Position numbers and translations under genes: made by a program. The notes under the pieces were generated by a model. The model was given only the letters and a program-made list of their open reading frames with translations. It was not told where the DNA came from and did no database searches. A DNA stretch of 64,000 bases. It comes from Hyunsoonleella pacifica. GTDB taxonomy: Bacteria; Bacteroidota; Bacteroidia; Flavobacteriales; Flavobacteriaceae. The stretch spans positions 558,001 to 622,000 of the forward strand of contig NZ_SIRS01000003.1 in NCBI RefSeq assembly GCF_004310335.1, written 5' to 3'. Below, piece by piece: positions 18,465-27,665 of this stretch; the first letter of the stretch is position 1, and the number at the start of each line of letters is the position of its first letter.

Positions 18465-18536
18465 AGGCGTCGAGCGGAATCGAACCGCTGTAGCAGGTTT
18501 TGCAGACCTGTGCCTAAGCCACTCGGCCACGACGCC
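18465..18536 (-). tRNA. tRNA-Cys (GCA anticodon)
   Basis: On the minus strand a 72-base cloverleaf is visible. The acceptor stem GGCGTCG pairs with CGACGCC. The anticodon arm is CAGGT-CTGCAAA-ACCTG with anticodon GCA, and the T arm is AGCGG-TTCGAAT-CCGCT. The discriminator base is T, as expected for tRNA-Cys. The CCA end is not encoded. Confidence 0.95.
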
Positions 18537-18658
18537 CTATTAAAGTAAAAGGGAAATATCAAAATATTTGATAAACCTTTGAAATTCTCACTTGTAATAA
18601 GAGCTTGAAAATTAATGCTGCAAATGTAAAAAAAAATGCGACTTTTACTTACATAAAA

Positions 18659-19021
18659 TCACTTTTTACGTTTATCAGTCATTTTTATCGTTACACTTTC
18701 AACATCACCTCCAATAGGAGGGTTTAATTTACTAATACTTATGGTAGCTTTTTTTACCATAGTATCTTCAGAAAAAATACGATTTAATATACGTTTTGCA
18801 ACAGTTTCTAATAGTTTAGAAGGTATAGCCATTTCTTGCTTTATAACATTGTTTAAGAATACGTAATCTACGGTATCAGTAAGTTCATCCGTTTTGGCGG
18901 ACTTTTGTAAATCGGCTTTTACTTCTATATCTACTCTGTAGTCACTACCAATTTTTGTTTCTTCTTCTAAACAACCGTGATAAGAAAAGACTCTTATATT
19001 TTCTACTTTAATTATACCCAT
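18659..19021 (-). CDS. folB: dihydroneopterin aldolase
   Basis: This 120-residue protein matches the FolB family in length and motifs: YHGCLEEE near residue 14 with the conserved Glu, LLETVAKRIL in the middle, and the SKLNPPIGG lysine motif near residue 97. FolB converts 7,8-dihydroneopterin to 6-hydroxymethyl-dihydropterin and glycolaldehyde in folate synthesis, in the cytoplasm as an octamer. Its ATG directly follows the stop codon of the zinc-ribbon gene with no spacer, so the two are translationally linked. Confidence 0.9.
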   Translation of the reverse strand: MGIIKVENIRVFSYHGCLEEETKIGSDYRVDIEVKADLQKSAKTDELTDTVDYVFLNNVIKQEMAIPSKLLETVAKRILNRIFSEDTMVKKATISISKLNPPIGGDVESVTIKMTDKRKK

Positions 19022-19231
19022 TTAGTTTGTAAATAAATCAAAAATATTACTCAAAGCACTTGTTTTGGTTTTGTAAAATTCGGTATAAGTACAGTTTGAA
19101 CAAGTTATAGATGTAAACTTTTTATTCTGTACATCAAAAATTTTAGATAAAGTACCACCTGTAGCACGCATTTCACTTACTTCATAAGTCGTATTTGAAC
19201 ATTTAGGACAAACATAGTTTATATTTTTCAT
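19022..19231 (-). CDS. small zinc-ribbon protein
   Basis: This 69-residue protein has two CxxC knuckles, CPKC near residue 9 and CSNC near residue 44, separated by about 35 residues; a zinc ribbon is very likely. It resembles the small nucleic-acid-binding Zn-ribbon family DUF2082. The segment MRATGGTLSKIFD between the knuckles is typical of that group. Function is unknown. It is transcribed just upstream of folB with no gap. Confidence 0.75.
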   Translation of the reverse strand: MKNINYVCPKCSNTTYEVSEMRATGGTLSKIFDVQNKKFTSITCSNCTYTEFYKTKTSALSNIFDLFTN

Positions 19232-19371
19232 TTTTTAAGGTTTAAAATTTATGAGATATAATCATAAGTACATAATAATTAAATTTTGTTACGCTTAGTT
19301 AGCCGTTAATAGATTAAAATAGTATGAATTTGTGTAATTTTGAAGCTTATTTGGTTGAAACACGAATAAGT

Positions 19372-21366
19372 ATGTCAGAAGAAAGAAAATCACTCAATTT
19401 TATTGAGCAAATAATAGAAGAAGATTTGGCAAATGGAATGGCAAAGGACAATTTACGTTTTAGATTTCCACCAGAGCCAAATGGGTATCTACATATAGGT
19501 CATACCAAAGCTATTGGTATTAGTTTTGGTTTAGGCGAATATTACAATGCACCTGTAAACCTTAGGTTTGACGATACAAATCCCGCTAAAGAAGAACAAG
19601 AGTATGTAGATGCTATAAAACGTGATATTGCTTGGTTGGGGTATCAATGGGATAAGGTTTTATTTTCTTCAGATTACTTTCAGCAGTTGTACGATTGGGC
19701 TATTATGATGATTAAAGAGGGTAAAGCCTATGTAGACTCTCAGTCAAGCAAAGCTATGGCAGAACAAAAAGGTACACCCACAGAACCTGGAGTTGATAGC
19801 CCATATAGAAATAGAACAGTAGAAGAAAATCTAGAACTGTTTGATCGTATGAAAAATGGCGAGTTTAATGAAGGCGAGCATATTTTACGCGCTAAAATTG
19901 ATATGCAACATACAAATATGTTGATGCGCGACCCTATTATGTATCGTGTAGTAAAAAAAGAGCACCATAGAACGGGAAATGATTGGTGTATTTACCCTAT
20001 GTATGATTGGACCCATGGCGAAAGTGATTATATAGAACAAATTTCTCATTCATTATGCTCCTTAGAATTTAAGCCTCATAGGGAGCTTTATGATTGGTTT
20101 TTAGATCAAGTAGTAGATCCGAATAAGTTAAGACCAAAGCAGCGTGAATTTGCCCGTTTAAACCTAAGTTATACCATTATGAGTAAGCGTAAGTTACTCA
20201 AGTTGGTAGAAGATGGTATTGTAAATGGATGGGATGACCCAAGAATGCCGACAATTTCTGGTTTAAGACGAAGAGGCTATACGCCCAATGCATTACGGAA
20301 ATTTGTAGAAACCGTTGGAGTAGCAAAGCGAGACAATGTTATAGATGTATCTCTTTTAGAGTTTTGTATTCGTGAGGATTTAAACAAAACTGCACCACGT
20401 GTAATGGCAGTTTTAAATCCCGTAAAGTTAGTAATTACCAATTATCCAGAAGATAAGGTAGAATGGTTGGATGCAGAGAATAATCAAGAAGATGAAAGTG
20501 CAGGTTATAGAAAAGTACCTTTTTCTAGAGAATTATATATCGAAAAAGAAGATTTTAAAGAAGAAGCGAGTAATAAGTTTTTCAGATTAAAATTAGGAGG
20601 AGAGGTACGTTTAAAAAATGCCTATATCATTAAAGCTGAAAGTGTGATAAAAGCCGCAAATGGAGAAGTCACGGAAATACATTGTACTTATTCTACAGAT
20701 ACTTCAAAGAAAGTAAAAGGCACGTTACATTGGGTGTCTATTGCTCATGCTATAAAAGCAGAGGTTAGAGAATATGATAGATTGTTTATGGATGAAGCAC
20801 CAGATAGCCACCAAGACAAAGACTTTATGGAGTTTTTAAATCCTAATTCCTTAAAAACTATTCAGGTTTATGTAGAACCAAGTTTAAAAGAAGCGCAGGT
20901 AGGAGATAGATATCAATTCCAAAGATTAGGCTATTTTAATGTGGACGATGATGCTTCCACAGAGGGTTTGGTATTCAATAAAACGGTGGGTTTACGTGAT
21001 ACTTGGGCAAAGAAAAAACCTTCACAACCCAATAATCAAACTCAGAAACCAAAAGGGAATCAACCTAAAAGAAAAGCAATAGATATTATAAAACAATTGG
21101 GTAAAAAATACACCAATTTACCTGAAGAAAAACGATTAAAAGTACGTTCTGAAATTCTTGATTTAGCAAAAGAAGTTTCTTATGATGAAGTAGAACCACT
21201 ATTTAATACTGCGGTTAAAAAGGCAGGTACTAGAATAGCAGTTACTTTAGTTTTAAATGTGATGCTTAACAATGGTTTTGAGCGCAATCAAGCTGTAGAA
21301 GATTTTCTATCAAAAGCAAAGGAAGATAAAAACGATTTATTGATTGCTGAAGCGGTGTTATTGTGA
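19372..21366 (+). CDS. glnS: glutaminyl-tRNA synthetase with C-terminal extension
   Basis: Class I aminoacyl-tRNA synthetase, 664 residues. The HIGH motif is at residues 41-44, and the KMSKS equivalent reads IMSKRK. The RFDDTNP segment and the catalytic core match GlnRS, followed by the beta-barrel anticodon domains. I start at ATG 19372 (MSEERKSLNF), which begins the conserved core, rather than at the in-frame ATG at 19324, which would add 16 unrelated residues. After about residue 548 a Lys/Gln/Pro linker leads to an extra helical domain of about 95 residues, absent from the shortest bacterial GlnRS (about 555 residues). The domain may help tRNA binding, but its role is unknown. Confidence 0.93.
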   Translation: MSEERKSLNFIEQIIEEDLANGMAKDNLRFRFPPEPNGYLHIGHTKAIGISFGLGEYYNAPVNLRFDDTNPAKEEQEYVDAIKRDIAWLGYQWDKVLFSSDYFQQLYDWAIMMIKEGKAYVDSQSSKAMAEQKGTPTEPGVDSPYRNRTVEENLELFDRMKNGEFNEGEHILRAKIDMQHTNMLMRDPIMYRVVKKEHHRTGNDWCIYPMYDWTHGESDYIEQISHSLCSLEFKPHRELYDWFLDQVVDPNKLRPKQREFARLNLSYTIMSKRKLLKLVEDGIVNGWDDPRMPTISGLRRRGYTPNALRKFVETVGVAKRDNVIDVSLLEFCIREDLNKTAPRVMAVLNPVKLVITNYPEDKVEWLDAENNQEDESAGYRKVPFSRELYIEKEDFKEEASNKFFRLKLGGEVRLKNAYIIKAESVIKAANGEVTEIHCTYSTDTSKKVKGTLHWVSIAHAIKAEVREYDRLFMDEAPDSHQDKDFMEFLNPNSLKTIQVYVEPSLKEAQVGDRYQFQRLGYFNVDDDASTEGLVFNKTVGLRDTWAKKKPSQPNNQTQKPKGNQPKRKAIDIIKQLGKKYTNLPEEKRLKVRSEILDLAKEVSYDEVEPLFNTAVKKAGTRIAVTLVLNVMLNNGFERNQAVEDFLSKAKEDKNDLLIAEAVLL

Positions 21367-21453
21367 CATTTTAGTACCCAAAATACGATAAAATAAGTGT
21401 TCCATTTATTTTTTAGTTATATTTAAGTACTAACTATAAAATTTTTTTAAGTC

Positions 21454-21930
21454 ATGGAGTTTAATTTTATCGCAATTTTGGTTGCAGCTTTAGTACCGAT
21501 GATTCTTGGTTTTTTATGGTACGGACCTATGTTATTTCAAAATGCTTGGATGAAAGCATCAGGGATGACAGAAGAGAAAATACAATCTGGTAATATGCCA
21601 GTTATTTTTGGTGTTTCTCTACTATTAGCCATTATTCTTGCTTTTTTCACTCAGTTTTTGGTTATTCATGAAATGGGTGTTTATGGTATGACAGAGGGGC
21701 AATTAGAAGGAGAAACTGTTCAAGCCTTTTTAGCAGAATGGGCTGGAAAATATAGAAGCTTTGGTCATGGTGCAATACATGGAGCCATGGCAGGTTTAAT
21801 GTTTGTTTTTCCTCTTTTAGCGATTATCAATTTGTTTGAACGCAAACCTTTTAAACTTACACTAATTAATGCAGGGTATTGGGTTGTGGTATTAGCAATT
21901 ATGGGGTCAATCATATCTGGATGGGTATAA
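21454..21930 (+). CDS. DUF1761 family membrane protein
   Basis: This 158-residue protein has four predicted TM segments (about residues 4-24, 48-70, 105-125 and 135-155). The start LVAALVPMILGFLWYGPMLFQNAWMKASG is characteristic of DUF1761. The function of that family is unknown. It is a single gene, followed by a terminator-like hairpin. Confidence 0.8.
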   Translation: MEFNFIAILVAALVPMILGFLWYGPMLFQNAWMKASGMTEEKIQSGNMPVIFGVSLLLAIILAFFTQFLVIHEMGVYGMTEGQLEGETVQAFLAEWAGKYRSFGHGAIHGAMAGLMFVFPLLAIINLFERKPFKLTLINAGYWVVVLAIMGSIISGWV

Positions 21931-21954
21931 TTTTGTAAACTTTTAACATATTTA

Positions 21955-21991
21955 AGGACTGAAGATGTTTAATTTTCAGTCTTTTCTTTTT
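21955..21991 (+). terminator. terminator-like hairpin after the DUF1761 gene
   Basis: GACTGAA (21957-21963) pairs with TTCAGTC (21975-21981) and is followed by a T-rich run. It ends only a few bases before the TTG start of the next gene, so that gene needs read-through or a promoter inside the hairpin region. Confidence 0.6.
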
Positions 21992-21995
21992 TGTA

Positions 21996-23147
21996 TTGAT
22001 ACGATATCAAATTTATAGAAGTATAACAGATGTCCCAAAAGAATGGGATATTTTAACCGTTGATGATATTCTTTTACAACGGGCTTATTTACAGGCTTTA
22101 GAAGAAGCTTCTCCTCATAATATTCAGTGCTTTTATATAGGTGTTTTTAAAAATGAAACACTTATTGGCTTTGCTCTTATTCAACGTGTACAACTGTATT
22201 TAAAAGATATGTTTCGGGATACAAAAGTATCTTGTATAAAGACGCTTTTTAAAGATATTATTTCCAAAGTATTAAAGGGTAATATTTTGGTAGTTGGTAA
22301 TTTAACACATACAGGACAACATGCACTTTATTTTGATTTTAATGCCATTTCAGTTGATATGTTTTATGCTGAAGTATTTAAAGGTGTTTCTAAGATACAG
22401 TCCATTATAAAATCTGAAACACGTAAGACAGTAAGACTAATTTTAGTAAAAGATTTTTTTACTGATGATGTACTTACAGATAGTGCTTTTTTCAAAGAAA
22501 ATAAGCTCCATAAAGCAACTGTACAACCCAATATGATTATGGATATCAGGAAGGATTGGTGCGAAAACGGAGACTATATTTCCTGTATGAATAAAAAATA
22601 TCGCAGGCGTTATAAACGTGCTAAAAAGAAGCTAAATAGTATTGTTTGTAAAGAATTAGACTTAGAAACGATTAAAGAAAACTCTAAATTACTTCACGAG
22701 TTGTATCTAAACGTTTCAAATAATGCAAAGTTTAATACTTTTATTTTACCAGAAAATCATTTTTATCAATATAAACTTAAATTAAAAGACAATTTTAAAG
22801 TTTTTGGGTATTATTTAAAAGATGAGCTCGTTGGTTTTTATACTTTAATATTGAATAATAAGCAATTGGAAACCTACTTTCTGGGATATAATTCTAAACA
22901 TCAATACCCTAATCAGTTATACTTAAATATGCTTTACGATATGGCAAAATTTGGTATTGAATCGCGTTTTGAGACTGTTGTATATGCAAGGACTGCTATG
23001 GAGATTAAAAGTTCAGTTGGGGCAAAACCAAAAGCAATGGTTATGTATTTAAAGCACACCAATACTATATTAAATAGCATTTTAAAACAAGTTTTCCGAT
23101 TTATGAACCCTACAAAAAATTGGGAAGAAAGACACCCATTTAGTTAA
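21996..23147 (+). CDS. GNAT/FemAB-like acyltransferase-type protein
   Basis: This 383-residue protein has no signal peptide. The middle part, a basic stretch KKYRRRYKRAKKKL at about residues 197-211 followed by LVGFYTLILNNKQLETYFLGYN, recalls the C-terminal GNAT fold of FemAB/BioF2-like acetyltransferases. No catalytic residue can be assigned. The start is TTG 21996; no ATG is available until well inside the conserved N-terminal part. The start lies immediately after a terminator-like hairpin. Confidence 0.6.
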   Translation: MIRYQIYRSITDVPKEWDILTVDDILLQRAYLQALEEASPHNIQCFYIGVFKNETLIGFALIQRVQLYLKDMFRDTKVSCIKTLFKDIISKVLKGNILVVGNLTHTGQHALYFDFNAISVDMFYAEVFKGVSKIQSIIKSETRKTVRLILVKDFFTDDVLTDSAFFKENKLHKATVQPNMIMDIRKDWCENGDYISCMNKKYRRRYKRAKKKLNSIVCKELDLETIKENSKLLHELYLNVSNNAKFNTFILPENHFYQYKLKLKDNFKVFGYYLKDELVGFYTLILNNKQLETYFLGYNSKHQYPNQLYLNMLYDMAKFGIESRFETVVYARTAMEIKSSVGAKPKAMVMYLKHTNTILNSILKQVFRFMNPTKNWEERHPFS

Positions 23148-23210
23148 AAGTTTAGCTGAAAATATAAGGTTTTATAGGATTTTTCGACTGAAGACTTAAA
23201 CACACTTATT

Positions 23211-23714
23211 ATGAAAAAATTAGCTTTTCTCTTTTTACTTATTCCATTATTAGGTATGAGTCAAAATATGAACAACGAAAAACTACAAGAAATTTACACA
23301 TCTGTTAGCGATTCTATTAATGGCAACCCCGGGGGCTGGCAATTTTTTATTAAAGAAGTGCCTATTATTTCTATTACAGATACTAATCATAATAGAATGC
23401 GCATTATCTCGCCAATAGCCGACTCTAATAGTTTAAATGATGAATTGATAAAAGCGGCATTGGTTGCAAATTTTCATACGGCTCTAGATGTAAAATATGC
23501 TGTATCTGATGGCGTATTATGGTCAGTTTTTATCCATCCCTTAAAAGAATTATCAGAGCATCAAGTTAAGGATGCAGTAAGCCAAGTATATTATGCCAAT
23601 ATTAACTTTGGCACTACATTTACAAGTACGTCTTTAACGTTTCCGGGTAACTTAAATAAAGAAGTGGAGGATGAAGCGCCTAAAGAGGAAAAAATTCAAT
23701 TCAAGAAGGCATAA
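23211..23714 (+). CDS. exported protein of unknown function
   Basis: This 167-residue protein has a signal peptide, MKKLAFLFLLIPLLGMSQ. I do not recognise the mature part. It looks like a small alpha/beta domain (residues 30-150: NPGGWQFFIKEVP, NRMRIISPI, NFHTALDVKYAVSDGVLWSVFIHPL) with an acidic tail. The shape recalls small envelope or chaperone-like folds, but no function can be assigned. It converges on the SPFH gene with a shared terminator between them. Confidence 0.7.
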   Translation: MKKLAFLFLLIPLLGMSQNMNNEKLQEIYTSVSDSINGNPGGWQFFIKEVPIISITDTNHNRMRIISPIADSNSLNDELIKAALVANFHTALDVKYAVSDGVLWSVFIHPLKELSEHQVKDAVSQVYYANINFGTTFTSTSLTFPGNLNKEVEDEAPKEEKIQFKKA

Positions 23715-23744
23715 ACATTAATAATCTTCAGTGTAGTTATACAT

Positions 23745-23780
23745 AAAAGAAGGGTCTATAATATTATAGACCCTTCTTTT
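23745..23780. terminator. bidirectional terminator, perfect 36-bp palindrome
   Basis: Two 18-bp arms (AAAAGAAGGGTCTATAAT and its exact reverse complement) meet without spacer. The A-rich and T-rich ends let it terminate transcription in both directions between the convergent genes ending at 23714 (+) and 23797 (-). Confidence 0.9.
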
Positions 23781-23796
23781 TACCTTCAATGATAGG

Positions 23797-24726
23797 TTAT
23801 TTTTCCTTTGGAGGATTATTTTTAGCATTTTTCATAGCTTCTCCAATTTGATTACTAGCAGTAAAACTTGCCACCATATCGTTTAGCATATTGCTTCCTG
23901 CCTGAGGTGCATTAGGCAATAAAATTAAGTTGCTATTGGTTTCCTCTCCTAGAGACTGTAACGTATCATAATGTTGCGTTACAACTATAAGCGCAGAAGC
24001 CTCTTGACTGTTAATACCAACACGATTTAAAACCTCTACAGACTCTTCTAAACCACGTGCTATTTCACGACGCTGATCTGCAATTCCTTGTCCTTGCAAA
24101 CGTTTACTTTCTGCTTCTGCTTTAGCCTTTTCAACTATTAAAATACGTTGTGCATCTCCTTCAAATTGTGCTGCTATTTTTTCACGTTCAGAAGCATTAA
24201 TTCGGTTCATAGCTTCTTTTACTTGGGCGTCTGGATCAATGTCTGTTACAAGCGTTTTTATAATATCGTATCCATAATCTAGCATAGCATCGTTAAGTTC
24301 TGCTTTTACTGCAATTGCTATATCGTCTTTTTTAACAAATACATCATCTAATTTCATTTTTGGAACTTCGGCACGTACTACATCAAATACATAACTGGTA
24401 ATTTGATCATGCGGATAATCTAATTTATAGAAAGCATCATAAACTTTGTCTCTAATTACTTTATATTGTACAGATACTTTTAAACGCACAAATACATCAT
24501 CCAAAGTCTTAGTTTCGATAATTACATCTAGTTGTTGAATTTTTAAACTTAGTTTACCTGCAATTCTATCTACTAACGGAATCTTTAATTGAAGACCTGA
24601 GTGACGAATACTCTGGAAGCGCCCAAAACGTTCAATAACGGCAGCAGTTTGTTGTTTTACAATAAAGAATGATGAGATTAAAATAATTAATCCCAGAACG
24701 ATAATAGGAATCAAAAAGAAGTTCAT
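23797..24726 (-). CDS. SPFH/Band 7 domain protein (stomatin/QmcA-like)
   Basis: This 309-residue protein has an N-terminal membrane helix (about residues 3-21). It is followed by an SPFH domain (QQTAAVIERFGRFQSIRHSGLQ through TLVTDIDPDAQVKEAMN, about 25-185) and an Ala/Glu-rich coiled coil (about 185-235). Such proteins form large membrane-bound rings that organise membrane proteins and proteases. The length and single N-terminal helix fit the slipin/QmcA group. No NfeD partner is adjacent. Confidence 0.88.
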   Translation of the reverse strand: MNFFLIPIIVLGLIILISSFFIVKQQTAAVIERFGRFQSIRHSGLQLKIPLVDRIAGKLSLKIQQLDVIIETKTLDDVFVRLKVSVQYKVIRDKVYDAFYKLDYPHDQITSYVFDVVRAEVPKMKLDDVFVKKDDIAIAVKAELNDAMLDYGYDIIKTLVTDIDPDAQVKEAMNRINASEREKIAAQFEGDAQRILIVEKAKAEAESKRLQGQGIADQRREIARGLEESVEVLNRVGINSQEASALIVVTQHYDTLQSLGEETNSNLILLPNAPQAGSNMLNDMVASFTASNQIGEAMKNAKNNPPKEK

Positions 24727-24800
24727 ATCAGTGTTTTTTAATGGTTAAAAATATCGGATTACTAATTTACGTTATATTTGAGCATTAAACCCTATATACT

Positions 24801-25484
24801 ATGAAAATTAATACTTACGTTTTATTAGTAGCAGTTACGCTATGTTTTGTTACAACAAACCATGCACAAAAAGGTAGGTATCCAATTACTAACGGCTTTT
24901 CGGTTTTTGGAGGGATTACAAAATTTGAGATTACTACAGATAATTTTGTAACGTCACAAGGCGATGGTTTTCTGGGTGGTATGAGTGCTACGGTTGATAT
25001 TCCCTTACGTTGGTATAACATTAGTTTTGGCATGCAATTATCAGAAAACAATATTGATATTCTTGGGAGACCTAGTTTAACTAGTACTGAGAATGAGTTT
25101 ATAAATTACAAAATGTTTGCAGCCCAAGTGGCTATGTTACTGCATATTAAAGCCATTAAAAATCACTTTTCAATTGATGTTGGCCCTATGTTACAGTACA
25201 ATGGAAAATTGGAATTTAAAAACAAAGATCAAGAAGGGTATTTTATAAATAATTATGCCAATTTAACTGCTGAGGACATCACAACTATTTCGCAATTTAA
25301 TTTTAACGGAGTAGTAGGAGCATCTTTAGGTGTTAGAAACTTTAAGCTGAAAGCGCAATACATATATGGCTTTACCAATATTTTGAATAAGTTGGAAAAT
25401 GAAGGGTTAGATACTACTGGAGGCAGCGCTCGTTTTAAAGGCAATCAGAATATGTTAGTTTTAGGGGCGATAGTGTCGTTTTAA
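24801..25484 (+). CDS. outer-membrane beta-barrel protein (PorT-like)
   Basis: This 227-residue protein has a signal peptide (cleavage after NHA). The mature part alternates hydrophobic residues as expected for an eight- to ten-strand barrel (FSVFGGITKFEI, YNISFGMQLSEN, HFSIDVGPMLQYNG) and ends in a strand with terminal Phe (LGAIVSF). Function is unknown. A flavobacterial -7-like TATATTTG lies at 24773-24780, but no good TTG partner is seen. The stop codon overlaps the stop of the convergent gene by 4 bases. Confidence 0.75.
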   Translation: MKINTYVLLVAVTLCFVTTNHAQKGRYPITNGFSVFGGITKFEITTDNFVTSQGDGFLGGMSATVDIPLRWYNISFGMQLSENNIDILGRPSLTSTENEFINYKMFAAQVAMLLHIKAIKNHFSIDVGPMLQYNGKLEFKNKDQEGYFINNYANLTAEDITTISQFNFNGVVGASLGVRNFKLKAQYIYGFTNILNKLENEGLDTTGGSARFKGNQNMLVLGAIVSF

Positions 25485-26017
25485 TTACAATCTTCGTTGT
25501 AGAACTCAACGATATCGTAAATATCCCATTTCTTAAATTCCTTCGTCTTAATTTTTTTTACTAGAGAAGGACAATCATTAAAAACAGTTATTTGCTTTTT
25601 ATTAAACTTTGAACCAACACTTATAAGGCTATCTTTTACCGAGATGTAATAGTAAGGGATTCGTTGAGGTCCAGATGAAATACCATTAGATGAATATCCG
25701 CCAGTACTAAAAGTAATGAAACTATATAGTTTTATTTTACCCTGAATCATTTCGCTCAAAAGTTTAGGTGTATCAAAATTTTTACTTTTTACATATTCAT
25801 ATTTGGTATTATTTACATGAACACTATTAATAGTTTCATGATTATATTCAACAGGTGTGTCTTTTCTGTTGATCTTAAAACTTACAATTTGCATATCTTT
25901 TATTTGTACAAAGCCTTCTAAGGATGTTTCATCTTTCAAATAGATTTTCCCTTTTGAATATTGAGCATTAAGAAAAGAGAATGAGAATAAAGCTAAAATA
26001 ATTAGTACTGTTTTCAT
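25481..26017 (-). CDS. exported protein of unknown function
   Basis: This 178-residue protein has a signal peptide, MKTVLIILALFSFSFLNAQ. The mature part looks related to the N-terminal half of the protein at 36064. Both have an early beta-rich section (GFVQIKDMQIVSFK; here with VNNTKYEYVKSKNF), an LYSF/LYSY strand, and an ending of the form C-x-[KR]...Y-[ED]..FYN. Here the barrel half is missing. It lies 16 bases upstream of the end of gltX on the same strand order and converges on the barrel gene at 24801. Function is unknown. Confidence 0.65.
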   Translation of the reverse strand: MKTVLIILALFSFSFLNAQYSKGKIYLKDETSLEGFVQIKDMQIVSFKINRKDTPVEYNHETINSVHVNNTKYEYVKSKNFDTPKLLSEMIQGKIKLYSFITFSTGGYSSNGISSGPQRIPYYYISVKDSLISVGSKFNKKQITVFNDCPSLVKKIKTKEFKKWDIYDIVEFYNEDCN

Positions 26018-26033
26018 TTTATGCTTTTTTAAT

Positions 26034-27545
26034 CTATAAAATATCTATTACTCTTTCAATCCGTGAAACACTCTCCAACTTCCCAATCATAAACATAATA
26101 TCAAACACATCAGGACCTTGTAAAGCTCCTACTAAAGCCAAACGTAGTGGCATCATTACTTTTCCAAAACCAATATTGTTTGTTGTAATCCAACCTTTAA
26201 TATTGGTTTGAAGGCTCTCTACAGAAAAATCTTCGGTGGAATTCACAATAGAAACAACTTCTTTTAAAATATCCTTTGTACCTTCCTTAAACGCTTTTTT
26301 TGATGCTTTTTCGTCATAAGAAGTTGGAGCAGTAAAAAAGAAATGACTTAAGTCCCAGAAATCTGAAATAAAAGTAGCGCGTTCTTTTACTAATGCAATT
26401 ACCATTTCTATATAGTTTACATCAATATCGGACAATTCGGGTCTTAAGGCTTTAAATGCTTCTGATAATTTATCATTAGTTTGCTCTTGCATATAATGAT
26501 GGTTAAACCACTTGATTTTATCAGGATCGAAACGTGCTCCAGATTTATTAACACGCTCTAAATCGAATGAGTTTATCAATTCTTCTAAACTAAAAATCTC
26601 TTGTTCTGTCCCTGGATTCCATCCTAAAAACGCTAAAAAGTTTACCATTGCTTCAGGGAAATAACCATCTTCTTTGTAACCTCTTGATACTTCCTCTGTT
26701 TTTGGGTCTTTCCATTCTAAAGGAAATACAGGAAATCCCAATTTGTCGCCATCACGCTTGCTTAATTTACCTTTACCTGTTGGTTTTAAAATTAAAGGTA
26801 AGTGTGCAAATTCTGGTGCTTCCCAACCAAATGCTGTATATAGTTGGTAATGTAATGCTAAGCTAGGTAACCATTCTTCACCACGTATTACATGTGAGAT
26901 TTCCATCAAATGATCATCTACAATATTGGCAAGGTGATAGGTGGGCATCCCATCACTTTTAAATAATACTTTATCATCTAAAATATTGGTATCAATTTTA
27001 ATATCTCCACGAATACTATCTTTTAAATGTAGCGTTTCGTCTTGTGGCGATTTAAAGCGAATCACATAATCTTCGCCTGCTTCTAATTTTGCATTTACTT
27101 CATCAGCAGAAAGCGATAAAGCGTTTTTTAGTTTTAAACGGTTGTGCCAATTATAGATAAAAGTTTTGCCTTTTGCTTCATGATCTTTTCTATGGAAATC
27201 TAGAGTTTCGGCAGTATCAAACGCGTAATAAGCGTTTCCTGAAGCAATAAGCTCTTCTGCATATTTCTTATAAATCTCTTTACGTTCGCTTTGGCGATAT
27301 GGCCCATAATTTCCTAGGTTTACAGGACTTTCGTCTGCTGGCATACCACACCAATTTAGGGCATCAACAATGTATTGCTCTGCACCTTCTACATATCTAT
27401 TTTGGTCAGTGTCCTCAATGCGTAGAATAAAGGTGCCGTTGTGTTTTTTAGCAAATAAATAGTTGAATAAAGCAGTACGAACACCTCCTATATGTAAGGG
27501 TCCTGTTGGGCTTGGTGCAAAACGCACACGAACGTTTTTGGTCAT
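26034..27545 (-). CDS. gltX: glutamyl-tRNA synthetase
   Basis: Class I synthetase of 503 residues, normal length. The HIGH motif reads HIGG at residues 18-21 and the KMSKS motif reads KLSKRDG. VRFAPSPTGPLHIGG at the N-terminus is diagnostic. It charges tRNA-Glu in the cytoplasm. A good flavobacterial promoter (TTG, 19-base spacer, TATCTTTG) lies just upstream on the minus strand. Confidence 0.96.
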   Translation of the reverse strand: MTKNVRVRFAPSPTGPLHIGGVRTALFNYLFAKKHNGTFILRIEDTDQNRYVEGAEQYIVDALNWCGMPADESPVNLGNYGPYRQSERKEIYKKYAEELIASGNAYYAFDTAETLDFHRKDHEAKGKTFIYNWHNRLKLKNALSLSADEVNAKLEAGEDYVIRFKSPQDETLHLKDSIRGDIKIDTNILDDKVLFKSDGMPTYHLANIVDDHLMEISHVIRGEEWLPSLALHYQLYTAFGWEAPEFAHLPLILKPTGKGKLSKRDGDKLGFPVFPLEWKDPKTEEVSRGYKEDGYFPEAMVNFLAFLGWNPGTEQEIFSLEELINSFDLERVNKSGARFDPDKIKWFNHHYMQEQTNDKLSEAFKALRPELSDIDVNYIEMVIALVKERATFISDFWDLSHFFFTAPTSYDEKASKKAFKEGTKDILKEVVSIVNSTEDFSVESLQTNIKGWITTNNIGFGKVMMPLRLALVGALQGPDVFDIMFMIGKLESVSRIERVIDIL

Positions 27546-27569
27546 GTTTTATGTGTTTTAAAACTGAGG

Positions 27570-27599
27570 CAAAGATAGAGCAGTACTGAATAAAGACAA
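27570..27599 (-). promoter_or_regulatory. flavobacterial-type promoter of gltX
   Basis: On the minus strand TTG (27597-27599) is followed after 19 bases by TATCTTTG (27570-27577). This fits the Bacteroidetes sigma-A consensus TTG-N17-23-TAnnTTTG. The ATG of gltX is 24 bases downstream of the -7 box. Confidence 0.65.
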
Positions 27600-27665
27600 A
27601 GTGAAGCGCTCAGAACTTTAATAGAAAGGGTAAGACTTGTGTTTTTGTAACTATGCTGGCGGATA

